Source of the DNA: a bacterium
Lineage (GTDB): Bacteria; Planctomycetota; Phycisphaerae; Phycisphaerales; UBA1924
Assembly: GCA_024743075.1 (NCBI GenBank)
Contig: JANSXG010000019.1
Span: forward strand, 1 to 32,685
Reading direction: 5' to 3'
Length of the DNA stretch: 32,685 nt
Of this stretch, positions 7,033 through 16,349 are shown piece by piece. The translations under genes were made by a program, and so were the position numbers. The first letter of the stretch is position 1; every line of letters begins with the position of its first letter. The notes under the pieces are model-generated. The model worked only from the letters and a program-made list of their open reading frames with translations, was not told the origin of the DNA and ran no database searches.

Positions 7033-7656
7033 GTGCCACTGTTCGAATCGCCGCCCGAGGCGGTGGACAAGGTGTATGCCAAGAGCCTCTTCGAGCTCGC
7101 CGAAGCCGAGGGCGGTCGGTCTCGCCTGGAGTCGCTCGCCGCGGAACTCGACGAGTTCGTCGAACTGACCCGCGCCGAGTCGCAGCTCAGCGAGTTTCTG
7201 TCGTCGCGGATCTTGGGTGCCGACGATCGAGCCAGATCTCTCAGCTCGATGTTCGAGGGCCGGATCAGCGAACTGCTGCTCCGTTTCCTGCAGGTGCTCA
7301 ACCGCAAGGAGCGCCTGAGCCGCCTGCTCTCCATCGTCGCGGCGTACGAAGAGATGGTGCAGGAGAAGTTCGGGCGTATCGAGGTGAATGTCTACACCCG
7401 CGAGCCGATCTCGGCCGACCAGATCGCCTCGATCAAAGCCCGCCTGGAGACCGCGACCGGTCGCGAGCCGGTGATCTACCCCTACACCGTGCCGGGCATG
7501 ATCGGCGGCGTGAAGATGCAGATAGGCGATCGTCTGTTCGACGACTCGATCCAGACCTCGCTCCGCAACATGACCGAACTCATCAAGGAAGACGGCGCCG
7601 CCGCCATCCGCACCAAGTCGTCCGACCAGTTCCTCAGCGATCTGGACGACGCGTAA
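7033..7656 (+). CDS. atpH: F0F1 ATP synthase subunit delta (OSCP)
   Basis: Peripheral stalk cap that attaches the stator to the alpha subunits. It has 207 residues, slightly longer than usual. The N-terminal helical bundle begins with DKVYAKSLFELAEAEG, the FLQVLNRKERLSRL helix is central, and the C-terminal region carries the family motif PGMIGGVKMQIGDRLFDDSI followed by a helix. The start is a GTG at 7033 with AAAGGA upstream. The 71-base spacer to atpA holds only a weak CCCG/CGGG hairpin. Confidence 0.95.
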   Translation: MPLFESPPEAVDKVYAKSLFELAEAEGGRSRLESLAAELDEFVELTRAESQLSEFLSSRILGADDRARSLSSMFEGRISELLLRFLQVLNRKERLSRLLSIVAAYEEMVQEKFGRIEVNVYTREPISADQIASIKARLETATGREPVIYPYTVPGMIGGVKMQIGDRLFDDSIQTSLRNMTELIKEDGAAAIRTKSSDQFLSDLDDA

Positions 7657-7700
7657 CCCGGACCACACCAACCACTCCCGATCGAACGGGGCTTCTCTAG

Positions 7701-9281
<1,581 letters not shown>

Positions 9282-9316
9282 GCGAGGCCGAGCCGAGCAT
9301 TGTGGATCCAAAGAAG

Positions 9317-9340
9317 GCGACCCGAACGGGTCGCTTTTTT
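9317..9340 (+). terminator. Intrinsic terminator after atpA
   Basis: GCGACCC (9317-9323), loop GAAC, GGGTCGC (9328-9334), then six T residues (9335-9340). It is a textbook Rho-independent terminator. From here to 9555 there is no gene, only a likely promoter. Confidence 0.92.
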
Positions 9341-9448
9341 GCGTCGACACCAGCAACAGCCGAGCCGGCTGATCCGTGCTCCGGCTCCGAGGCGGCGGCC
9401 GTTCCTGGCCGTTGAGGCCCGTAGAGGACAGTTCTGCTCGAATTCTCA

Positions 9449-9476
9449 TTGGCTGATCCGGATCTCGATATATGCT
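9449..9476 (+). promoter_or_regulatory. Predicted promoter of the first dockerin-tagged gene
   Basis: TTGGCT (9449-9454), 16 bases, then TATGCT (9471-9476), with an overlapping ATATATG that adds AT-richness. It sits about 80 bases before the ATG at 9556. Confidence 0.4.
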
Positions 9477-9555
9477 CAACTCGGTGGAGGTTCGCGCGGA
9501 TCGAGCGGTACGCGGCGCACCAGCACGCGCGAGCGATCAGGCTGAGGAGGTAGCC

Positions 9556-10356
9556 ATGCGCATTCAACAGGTCGTTTGTGTCCTCGCGTTCGCGGGGTTC
9601 GCTCAGGCGGGCACGCCGTACGAGTCGGACTTTGATGACGGAACGGTCGGTCCGGAGATCACCTTGGGAGCGGCGTTTCTCACGGGTGTTCAGGGTTACG
9701 CGGATCTGGGGGTTGGCGATAACACCTTCACGGGTCTCTTCCTTCGGAGTCCGACGCAGAACACGGTCAGGGTGGAACTGACGGACCTGCCCACGCACTC
9801 GACCATCGACATCGCGTTTCTCTTCGCGGCGATCGACTCGCTCGACGGGACGGGCACTCCTCCCGCGGGCGACTTCTTCATCGTGACGGTCGACGGCGTC
9901 GAGGTGTTCAACGAGTCCTTTGCCAACGCGCTCAAAGAGCAGATCCAGAGCTACCAGCCGCCGGCCGGCGGCGAGCTCGCGCGTCGGGTTCCTCTGGGGT
10001 TCACTGTGGGCGAGTTCTACCTTGACAGCGCGTACGACATGTACATCGAGCCCGCGTTTCGGGATATCCCGCACACCGCCGACTCCGTCGTGATCGAGTT
10101 CCGGCTCGACGGCGATGGTGTTCAGGACCTCAACGACGAGTCGTGGGCGTTGGACAACCTGCGGGTGAGCACCGACGGCGATTCGTCTTGCCCCGGGGAT
10201 GTCAACTTCGACGGTTCCGTGGACCTCGCCGATTTGAATCTGGTGCTCGCGAACTTCGGGCAGGCAACGCCCAACGGCGATGCCACGGGCGATGGCGTAG
10301 TGGATCTCGCGGATCTGAACGCTGTTCTGGCGGCGTTCGGCGCTTCGTGCCCCTGA
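9556..10356 (+). CDS. Secreted protein with C-terminal dockerin-like tag
   Basis: 266 residues. A signal peptide (cleavage after GFAQA, residue 18) leads into a beta-rich domain of about 190 residues that starts TPYESDFDDGTVGPEI and contains DSVVIEFRLDGDG and ESWALDNLRVS. The latter resembles the end of a jelly-roll or discoidin-like sandwich, but I cannot assign a family. Residues 212-266 are a dockerin-like tag: CPGDVNFDGSVDLADLNLVL, then a second loop TGDGVVDLADLNAVL and a terminal Cys. The ATG at 9556 has GAGGAGG six bases upstream, which rules out the longer open frame from 9472. The function is unknown; a surface or extracellular role is likely. Confidence 0.85.
   Translation: MRIQQVVCVLAFAGFAQAGTPYESDFDDGTVGPEITLGAAFLTGVQGYADLGVGDNTFTGLFLRSPTQNTVRVELTDLPTHSTIDIAFLFAAIDSLDGTGTPPAGDFFIVTVDGVEVFNESFANALKEQIQSYQPPAGGELARRVPLGFTVGEFYLDSAYDMYIEPAFRDIPHTADSVVIEFRLDGDGVQDLNDESWALDNLRVSTDGDSSCPGDVNFDGSVDLADLNLVLANFGQATPNGDATGDGVVDLADLNAVLAAFGASCP
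10210..10350 (+). repeat. Dockerin-coding direct repeat, copy 1
   Basis: This 141-base segment encodes the dockerin tag of the upstream gene and is closely similar, over the same length without gaps, to 12222-12362 at the end of the next gene. Many identical codons, including third positions, are shared, suggesting duplication or gene conversion. Confidence 0.75.
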
Positions 10357-10407
10357 ACGGCTTCGACGATCCGGGCTCATCCGCCGTGCTGGTTTCAAAG
10401 ATTTTGT

Positions 10408-10436
10408 TTGGAACCGGATGTGGACGGGAGTAGATT
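10408..10436 (+). promoter_or_regulatory. Predicted promoter of the FG-GAP protein gene
   Basis: TTGGAA (10408-10413), a 17-base spacer, then TAGATT (10431-10436). It lies about 75 bases before the GTG start at 10512 and has ideal spacing for a sigma-70-type promoter. Confidence 0.45.
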
Positions 10437-10511
10437 GACACTGAGGGAGGATCGTGGGGGTCCGCCCGAAACTCGATCAGTTTTCCCGGGCCACGCCCGG
10501 GGGGTGTCGCT

Positions 10512-12368
10512 GTGCGGGCGAAAAGAGTCAGCATGTCGAGCGCCAGCGTGTTCGTCGCGACCTTGGCCTTGGTCGCGGATGCGGGTGCGCAGCAGCCGTT
10601 CACCGAAGAGGCGTTGACGCGAGGCATCGGTTATCAGGCGGTGCAATCGTCGGCGTTCGGCAACGGCGCAATGTTTGCTGATCTGAACAACGATGGCAGT
10701 CCCGATCTCATCGTCGCCGGCGGGGCGTCCGGAATCGGGGTCTATGAGAACGACGGCACGGGCCATTTCATCGATCGCACATCTGGTCTCGGTGTCGCGG
10801 CGTTTAGTGCGCCCGCCGGCCTTTCGGGGGCTGACTTCAACGCGGACGGTCGGATCGATATCTACGTCTCAATCTGGAACCAGCCGAACATGCTTCTGCT
10901 CAACAACGGCGATTGGACGTTCACGGACGTCGCGCCGGTCGCTGGTGTGGATGATCCCGGCGATTCGACGGGCTGTGCGTGGGGCGACTACGACGGCGAC
11001 GGGTATCCCGACCTTTATATCTCCAATCGCACGGGATCCACCGGCCTGACGAGTGTGGAGCGCGACCGATTGATGCGCAACCGCGGCGACGGGACCTTCG
11101 AAGATGTTTCTGCGCAGTTCGGGATTGGCGACGACGATGCGCTGACATTCCAGGCGGTCTGGTTTGATATGGACGCCGACGACGATCTCGATTTGTACAT
11201 GTCCACCGATTACTCGAACTGCAACAACATCGGGTATCGCAACCGGCTATGGCGGAACGACGGCGGGGAACTCATCGAGATAAGCAGCGGGTCCGGAGCG
11301 GACATCTGCATCGACTCGATGGGCGTCGCCATAGGCGACTTCAACGCCGACGGTCATGCTGATTTGTATTGCACCAACACTCCGGGCGGGAATTCGCTGT
11401 TGCTCGGCGATGGATCCGGTGTCTTCACCGAGGCGGCGATCGAGGCCGGGGTTCCCGTCAATGGATCGTGCTGGGGAGCGAATTTCGTCGACCTGACGAA
11501 CGACGGGAATCTTGAACTCTATGTCGTCGATCAGGTCTTTCCGGATCGGATCTTTTCCGGCGCTTCCGGCTGGCCGTGCGCCGATATCGGGCCGGCTCTG
11601 GGCATGAATGTCGTTTTCCCCCACCAAAGTTTCTGCGTCGCATTTGCGGACATCGACGGCGATGGCGACCTGGACATGGCGCACTCGTCGATCCGCTCCG
11701 GAGGTCAGTCACCGATCCGGCTGTTCGTGAACAACGAAGGGTCGCAGCGCAACTGGGCCCGGATTCGCGTGATCGGTGAGGGTGCCGACACGCAGGGCAT
11801 CGGAGCGCGACTCGTCTTGACCACGCCAGACGGGGTGCAGCGTCGGCAGGTCCACGCGGGCGCGAGTTACATGTCGCAGGACGAGTTTGTCGTACACTTC
11901 GGGCTCGACGCCCGCTCGCAGGCGGATGCTCTCGTGGTGAGTTGGGTGGGGGGCACGCAGCGGTCGTTTACAAACATTCCAGCGAACACGGTCTGGACCG
12001 TTCCTCCTCCCGAGTGGTTGGGCGATGGGAACCGCGACGGAGTTGTTGATAACGCGGACGAGGCGCTGCTTGCCGGTTGCCTCGGCGGGCAGTCTTCGGC
12101 GCCGGTTTCACCGGGGTGCGAGTTCTTCGACTTCGACGGAGACTTCGTTGTCGGCCCGAGCGATGTCGAGCAGTTCGCCGATCTGTTGAACCCGCCCGCT
12201 TGCCCACCGGATGTGTCCGACGACGGTTCCGTGGACCTCGCCGATCTGAACCTGGTTCTCGCGAATTTCGGGCAGGCAACGCCCACCGGGGATGCCACCG
12301 GCGACGGCATCGTGAACCTGGCGGATCTGAACGCTGTATTGGCGGCGTTCGGTACATCTTGCGAGTGA
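10512..12368 (+). CDS. Secreted FG-GAP/VCBS repeat protein with ASPIC-UnbV domain and two dockerin-like modules
   Basis: 618 residues. After a signal peptide (MRAKRVS then a hydrophobic run, cleavage near DAGA) come at least seven FG-GAP/VCBS-type calcium-binding repeats such as ADLNNDGSPDLIVAGG, GDYDGDGYPDLYISN and ADIDGDGDLDMAHSS, which form an integrin-like beta-propeller. Next is an ASPIC/UnbV domain (IGARLVLTTPDGVQRRQVH; GASYMSQDEFVVHFGL; VSWVGGTQRSF). The C-terminus has a first dockerin-like module (GDGNRDGVVDNADEALLAGC) and then the same tag as its neighbours at residues 564-618. The GTG at 10512 is chosen over the ATG at 10533 because it gives the basic n-region of the signal peptide. 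The fold is similar to CRTAC1-type proteins; the role is unknown, plausibly binding at the cell surface. Confidence 0.85.
   Translation: MRAKRVSMSSASVFVATLALVADAGAQQPFTEEALTRGIGYQAVQSSAFGNGAMFADLNNDGSPDLIVAGGASGIGVYENDGTGHFIDRTSGLGVAAFSAPAGLSGADFNADGRIDIYVSIWNQPNMLLLNNGDWTFTDVAPVAGVDDPGDSTGCAWGDYDGDGYPDLYISNRTGSTGLTSVERDRLMRNRGDGTFEDVSAQFGIGDDDALTFQAVWFDMDADDDLDLYMSTDYSNCNNIGYRNRLWRNDGGELIEISSGSGADICIDSMGVAIGDFNADGHADLYCTNTPGGNSLLLGDGSGVFTEAAIEAGVPVNGSCWGANFVDLTNDGNLELYVVDQVFPDRIFSGASGWPCADIGPALGMNVVFPHQSFCVAFADIDGDGDLDMAHSSIRSGGQSPIRLFVNNEGSQRNWARIRVIGEGADTQGIGARLVLTTPDGVQRRQVHAGASYMSQDEFVVHFGLDARSQADALVVSWVGGTQRSFTNIPANTVWTVPPPEWLGDGNRDGVVDNADEALLAGCLGGQSSAPVSPGCEFFDFDGDFVVGPSDVEQFADLLNPPACPPDVSDDGSVDLADLNLVLANFGQATPTGDATGDGIVNLADLNAVLAAFGTSCE
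12222..12362 (+). repeat. Dockerin-coding direct repeat, copy 2
   Basis: Partner of 10210-10350: same length, no gaps, high identity through both calcium loops. It encodes the C-terminal tag of the FG-GAP protein. Confidence 0.75.
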
Positions 12369-12439
12369 TCAGCGGCTTTGCTTGGCTTCGGGTCAACCCG
12401 CGAACGCCGTGAGGGCTGTTTTATGGCTCGTCGCGTCGG

Positions 12440-12468
12440 TTGGGCCGTGGAAAGATCGGCTCTATGGT
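12440..12468 (+). promoter_or_regulatory. Predicted promoter of the metalloprotease gene
   Basis: TTGGGC (12440-12445), a 17-base spacer, then TATGGT (12463-12468), 30 bases before the ATG at 12499. Confidence 0.4.
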
Positions 12469-12498
12469 GGAAGGAGTTCCCCAACACCGGAGTTTCCC

Positions 12499-14988
12499 AT
12501 GCCCAGTGCCTCTCGCGTTTCCCAGTTCTTTCGTCACATGGTTCTCGCGGGCGTGTTGGGATCCGCTCTCGCCCCGGCGATGGCGGCGGCGGAGCCACTC
12601 CTGCACAGCGCGCCCCAAGGGGCAGACCTCCTCGACCACACCGAGTCGAACGCCCATCGCGCGAGGGCCGTGCTGATTGACACCCAGGCCTTCGATGACG
12701 CGATGCGCAGCGAAGACCAGCCTGTATCCCTGCAACTGTTCGACGATGTCCGCGTCGATCTTCGGTTCGATCGGGTGTCGTACTACAGCCGGACGACGAC
12801 CGCGTTCACCGGTCTTCTCGGCGACGGCCGGGATCCGGCGGCGTGGTACACGCTGGCTCGCAGCGGTGACGCGTTCGTCGGTCATTTCTGGACGGGGGAC
12901 GGCAGGCTCTACAAACTTCGCCCGGTCGACGAGCGGTCCGGTCTGCACGGCGTGTTCGAGTTGGACCCCACCGGCTTCGAACCGTGCGCGACCTGCGAAG
13001 AAGATCACGGGTCCCGCTCGCACATCGTGCCGAATCAGAACGGCACGGTCGTCGCGCGCGGCTGCGAGGACGACGGCACGGTGATCGATGTCTTGGTGGT
13101 GTACACGCCCGCGGCGAGGAACGCCGCCGGCGGGACGGCGTCCATCCAGGCGCTCGCGGTCTCGGCGATCGAGGCGACGAATCAGGCCTATCTCAACAGC
13201 GGTGTGCAAACGACCGTTCGACTGGCGCACCTCGCCGAGGTGGATTACAGCGAGTCGGGCAGTTTCGGAACCGATCTGAGCAACCTGCGCACCGGCGTTG
13301 TCCCCGACGCGCTCGAACTGCGGGAGATCTTCGACGCGGATCTCGTGGCCATGCTGAGCAACAGCACCGGCGCGTGCGGCATCGGGTACCTCATGCAGGA
13401 CCTCGACCCCGGCTTCGAATCGCTCGGGTTCAGCGTGACGCGCTACTCCTGCGCCGTCGGCAACCTCTCTTTTGCGCATGAACTCGGCCACAACATGGGC
13501 TGCCAGCACGACATCGACAACGCCGGCTCGAACCCGCTGTTCCCGTATTCGTTCGGCTGGCGATGGACGACCAACGGCGGCCAGCTCCGGCGCTCAGTCA
13601 TGTCCTACGCGCCGGGGAGCCGGGTCCCTCACTTCTCGAATCCGAACGTGCTCAACGGCGGTGTGCCGACGGGTGTGGAGTCCTCCGCGTTCAATGCGCT
13701 CTCGATCAACAACGCGGCGTACGTCGTCTCTAACTTCCGCGTCAGCGACTGCGGCGATGGGACGCCGAGCGACTGCGGCTGGGGTGGGCTCGGTGGCGGT
13801 GTCGACGGTTCGGTGTTCGCCATCGCGGGTTACGACGGCGCCGTCATCGCCGGCGGCAACTTTCAGAACGCCGGAGGCGCAGCCGCGTCGCGCGTCGCAC
13901 GCTGGAACGGCGAGCAGTGGGATGGCCTGTCGGGCGGGACGAACGGCACGGTGTACGCGATGGTCTCGTCGGTACCCGATCTGTATGTCGGCGGCTTCTT
14001 CTCGACCGCGGGCGGTCAGTCGGCGAACAGCGTCGCTCGCTGGAACGGCTCGTCGTGGAGCGCGTTGGGCGACGGCCTGAACAACCGTGTGTACGCGCTC
14101 GAACTGTTCGACGATGGTTCCGGCGAGGCGCTCTACGCCGCGGGCCTGTTTGCCAGCACCGGCGGTGATCCGGTGTCGCGCATCGCGAAGTGGGACGGTC
14201 AGTCCTGGCTTCCGCTCGGCTCGGGGCTGAACGGCGTCGTGAACACGCTCGAAGTATTCGACGACGGGACCGGTCCGGCGCTCTACGCCGGCGGGCTGAT
14301 CTCGATCGCGGGCGGTGTGCCGGTGGAGCAGGTGGCTCGTTGGGACGGGCAGCAGTGGTCGCCGGTCGGCGTTGCCGGACCCGACGACATGGTGAACGCG
14401 CTCGCGGTGTTCGACGATGGCAACGGTGAAGCCCTTTACGTTGCGGGGCGGTTCGGATCCGTTGCCGGTGTGGCGTCTCCCGGGATCGCACGCTGGGACG
14501 GGCAGCAGTGGTCCGCGGTCGGATCGGGGCTGGCGTCGGAAGTGAAGGCTCTGGCGGTGGTCAACGAGGCCGGTGGGCCGGCGCTGTACGCGTCCGGCAA
14601 CTTCATTGTCACGTTCGATCTGCTTCCGGTAACCGGCATCGCGCGCTGGGACGGGCAGGAATGGTCGCGTCTGGGCCTCGGCTTGAGCGGGAACGGCGGT
14701 GAGGCGCTCGGTGTGTCGAGTGTCGGTGCGGGTTCGGCGTTGTTCGTCGGTGGCGGCTTCTCGACCGCGGGATCGCAGCAGGCGGACGGCGTTGCGCGCT
14801 GGGCGTGTCGCAGTTCGGTTTGCCCGGGCGATGTCACGCTCGACGGCGAGATCGGCCTCGAAGACCTGAACCTCGTGCTCGCGGGCTTCGGGCAGCAGAC
14901 TGATGACGGCGACGCCAACGGCGACGGGATCGTGGACCTCGCCGATCTGAATGCGGTGCTCAGCGCGTTCGGGCAGGCTTGCCTTTGA
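12499..14988 (+). CDS. Secreted metzincin metalloprotease with propeller-like repeats and dockerin-like tag
   Basis: 829 residues. The ATG at 12499 begins a signal peptide (cleavage near AMAAA, residue 31). A propeptide-like region follows, to about residue 190. The protease domain (about 195-415) carries the zinc motif HELGHNMGCQHD at 327-338 with the three His ligands and catalytic Glu328, and a Met-turn at Met368 in SVMSYAPGS, typical of reprolysin-like metzincins. From about 425 to 775 there are seven units marked by ARWNG or ARWDG-x-x-W and GLF/GGF-type motifs, probably a seven-bladed propeller. The C-terminus is a dockerin-like tag (CPGDVTLDGEIGLEDLNLVL, ending in Cys-Leu). It should be a secreted or cell-surface protease; the substrate is unknown. 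Its stop abuts the stop of the convergent DUF155-like gene with no gap. Confidence 0.9.
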   Translation: MPSASRVSQFFRHMVLAGVLGSALAPAMAAAEPLLHSAPQGADLLDHTESNAHRARAVLIDTQAFDDAMRSEDQPVSLQLFDDVRVDLRFDRVSYYSRTTTAFTGLLGDGRDPAAWYTLARSGDAFVGHFWTGDGRLYKLRPVDERSGLHGVFELDPTGFEPCATCEEDHGSRSHIVPNQNGTVVARGCEDDGTVIDVLVVYTPAARNAAGGTASIQALAVSAIEATNQAYLNSGVQTTVRLAHLAEVDYSESGSFGTDLSNLRTGVVPDALELREIFDADLVAMLSNSTGACGIGYLMQDLDPGFESLGFSVTRYSCAVGNLSFAHELGHNMGCQHDIDNAGSNPLFPYSFGWRWTTNGGQLRRSVMSYAPGSRVPHFSNPNVLNGGVPTGVESSAFNALSINNAAYVVSNFRVSDCGDGTPSDCGWGGLGGGVDGSVFAIAGYDGAVIAGGNFQNAGGAAASRVARWNGEQWDGLSGGTNGTVYAMVSSVPDLYVGGFFSTAGGQSANSVARWNGSSWSALGDGLNNRVYALELFDDGSGEALYAAGLFASTGGDPVSRIAKWDGQSWLPLGSGLNGVVNTLEVFDDGTGPALYAGGLISIAGGVPVEQVARWDGQQWSPVGVAGPDDMVNALAVFDDGNGEALYVAGRFGSVAGVASPGIARWDGQQWSAVGSGLASEVKALAVVNEAGGPALYASGNFIVTFDLLPVTGIARWDGQEWSRLGLGLSGNGGEALGVSSVGAGSALFVGGGFSTAGSQQADGVARWACRSSVCPGDVTLDGEIGLEDLNLVLAGFGQQTDDGDANGDGIVDLADLNAVLSAFGQACL
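13780..14815 (+). repeat. Seven-fold repeat within the metalloprotease gene
   Basis: Seven protein-level repeats of roughly 50 residues. The markers are ARWNGEQW, ARWNGSSW, AKWDGQSW, ARWDGQQW (twice), ARWDGQEW and a degenerate ARWACRS. Blades with FDDG-G-ALY sequences alternate with shorter ones. The end points are approximate. Confidence 0.75.
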
Positions 14989-16110
14989 TCAGTACTTCAC
15001 GACGAACGGAAGCACGATCGAGATCGCGATCAGCACGATGATCACGACTTCGAGCGTTTCGAGCCGGCGCGTCGCCGCGGTGTCGGTGATGCGCTGGTAG
15101 ACGCCGTCGGCCGCGTCGAGTTTGCGCTGCACGTTGGACTGCCACGCGGGGAGGGACAAGCGCTCCGACGCGAGTCGGTACACGCGCGCGAGGTACTGGT
15201 TGCCCATCAGTTTGATCGCGTTGTTCACGCCTTCGAAGAGGACCGCGGCGTCGGTCTGAACCATGGCGAAGCGGCTGACGAGCGCTTCGTCCTTGAACAG
15301 CGGGTACCAGCGCCGGTTCACGAAGCGGGCCAGCAGTTCATCGGAGTGATCGAGAATGGAGTCGAGCTCCTCGTCGAGGATGCGGAGCTGGAGCAGCTCG
15401 ACGTTGGCGTGCTGGAGCACGGCGATGAGATCGTCCGGTTCAGGGTCGAGCAGGATGGCGGCGTTCCAGTCGATGACCGCGAGATCGTCCACGCCGTAGG
15501 ACATCCGGCCGCCCAGCGTGCGGGCGAGCTGGTCTTCGCCGAGCTCCCCTGCCTCGGCCTCGATCGCGCGACCGAGCGACTGGGCGTGTCGATCGAGAAA
15601 CGCGGTGGGGGGCTCCTCCCCGTCGCGCTCGCGGATCGCGAAGACGCAATAGTCTTCGACGATGTCGCGGAGGTTCGGGCGCTCGATGGAACTGTGGATG
15701 GATTCGAAGACCGCGCTCACGCCCGTTCGCGCATGTGACTGGAGGTCGTCGTTGTCGTACAACGCCAGGCCGAGATCGGTCAGGCGGTCTACTGGGCATT
15801 CGAACGGGATACTGAAGGTGACGAGGATCGCACCGAAGTCGTACACGATCATTTCGACGGTCGCGTCCGTGGCGTAGTCGCCGATCGCGACGCTGCCGAT
15901 GTTCACGAGCAGCCGGAGCGGGGCCGGCTGATAGCCGAACCAGCCCGGCGACGGGCGTCGGCCGCGAACGATCTGGTAGGGCGTGGCGTCCGCGGTGAGT
16001 TTGCGTGCCTCGTCCAGATCGATCTGGAATCCGGCGTCGAAGGCAAACATGAAGCGGCAGTTTCCGGCGACGCGTTCGCTGGATCCGGTCGAACCTGTCT
16101 GGTTGGTCAT
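14989..16110 (-). CDS. DUF155/RMD1-like membrane protein
   Basis: 373 residues from the ATG at 16110; a longer frame to a GTG at 16182 exists but its start would abut a GATAAT -10-like box at 16185-16190. The architecture is that of DUF155 (RMD1/RMND1/YagE-like) proteins: a mixed alpha/beta N-terminal part (VEMIVYDFGAILVTFSIPF; DIVEDYCVFAIRE), a long helical region with ELLQLRILDEELDSIL, and a C-terminal helix pair ending RRLETLEVVIIVLIAISIVL, a single membrane anchor. The membership is judged by pattern only. Mitochondrial RMD1/RMND1 members support respiratory-chain translation; bacterial members have no established role. It is divergent from the long repeat-protein gene at 16350. Confidence 0.6.
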   Translation of the reverse strand: MTNQTGSTGSSERVAGNCRFMFAFDAGFQIDLDEARKLTADATPYQIVRGRRPSPGWFGYQPAPLRLLVNIGSVAIGDYATDATVEMIVYDFGAILVTFSIPFECPVDRLTDLGLALYDNDDLQSHARTGVSAVFESIHSSIERPNLRDIVEDYCVFAIRERDGEEPPTAFLDRHAQSLGRAIEAEAGELGEDQLARTLGGRMSYGVDDLAVIDWNAAILLDPEPDDLIAVLQHANVELLQLRILDEELDSILDHSDELLARFVNRRWYPLFKDEALVSRFAMVQTDAAVLFEGVNNAIKLMGNQYLARVYRLASERLSLPAWQSNVQRKLDAADGVYQRITDTAATRRLETLEVVIIVLIAISIVLPFVVKY

Positions 16111-16184
16111 GGGGAGCGTTTCAGGGTTCCGGTAGGGGGCCCGGCCCAGATTCGGACGCGAATCAGTGAACCAGGGAGGCACTC

Positions 16185-16190
16185 ATTATC
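16185..16190 (-). promoter_or_regulatory. -10-like element of the DUF155-like gene
   Basis: GATAAT on the minus strand, 74 bases upstream of the ATG at 16110. The -35 (around TGGCAA) is poor. Confidence 0.3.
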
Positions 16191-16206
16191 CAGTTTCACA
16201 TCCTTC

Positions 16207-16241
16207 CTTGCCAGCGGTTGAGAATTCCGCCTGCAGGCAAG
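16207..16241. repeat. Interrupted inverted repeat in a divergent intergenic region
   Basis: CTTGCC (16207-16212) plus GCGG (16214-16217) are mirrored by CCGC (16227-16230) and GGCAAG (16236-16241). The repeat lies between the two divergent genes and could be an operator or an RNA hairpin. Confidence 0.4.
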
Positions 16242-16349
16242 ATTTCATGCGGCATCCGCCCCGGCTTGGGCTACATTGCCTAGTCGGCCTTTTGTGCCAG
16301 CCCGGGCAGGGAGCGCGGGCGTTTGGGCCGAGGTTGGAGGAGAAAAGCT

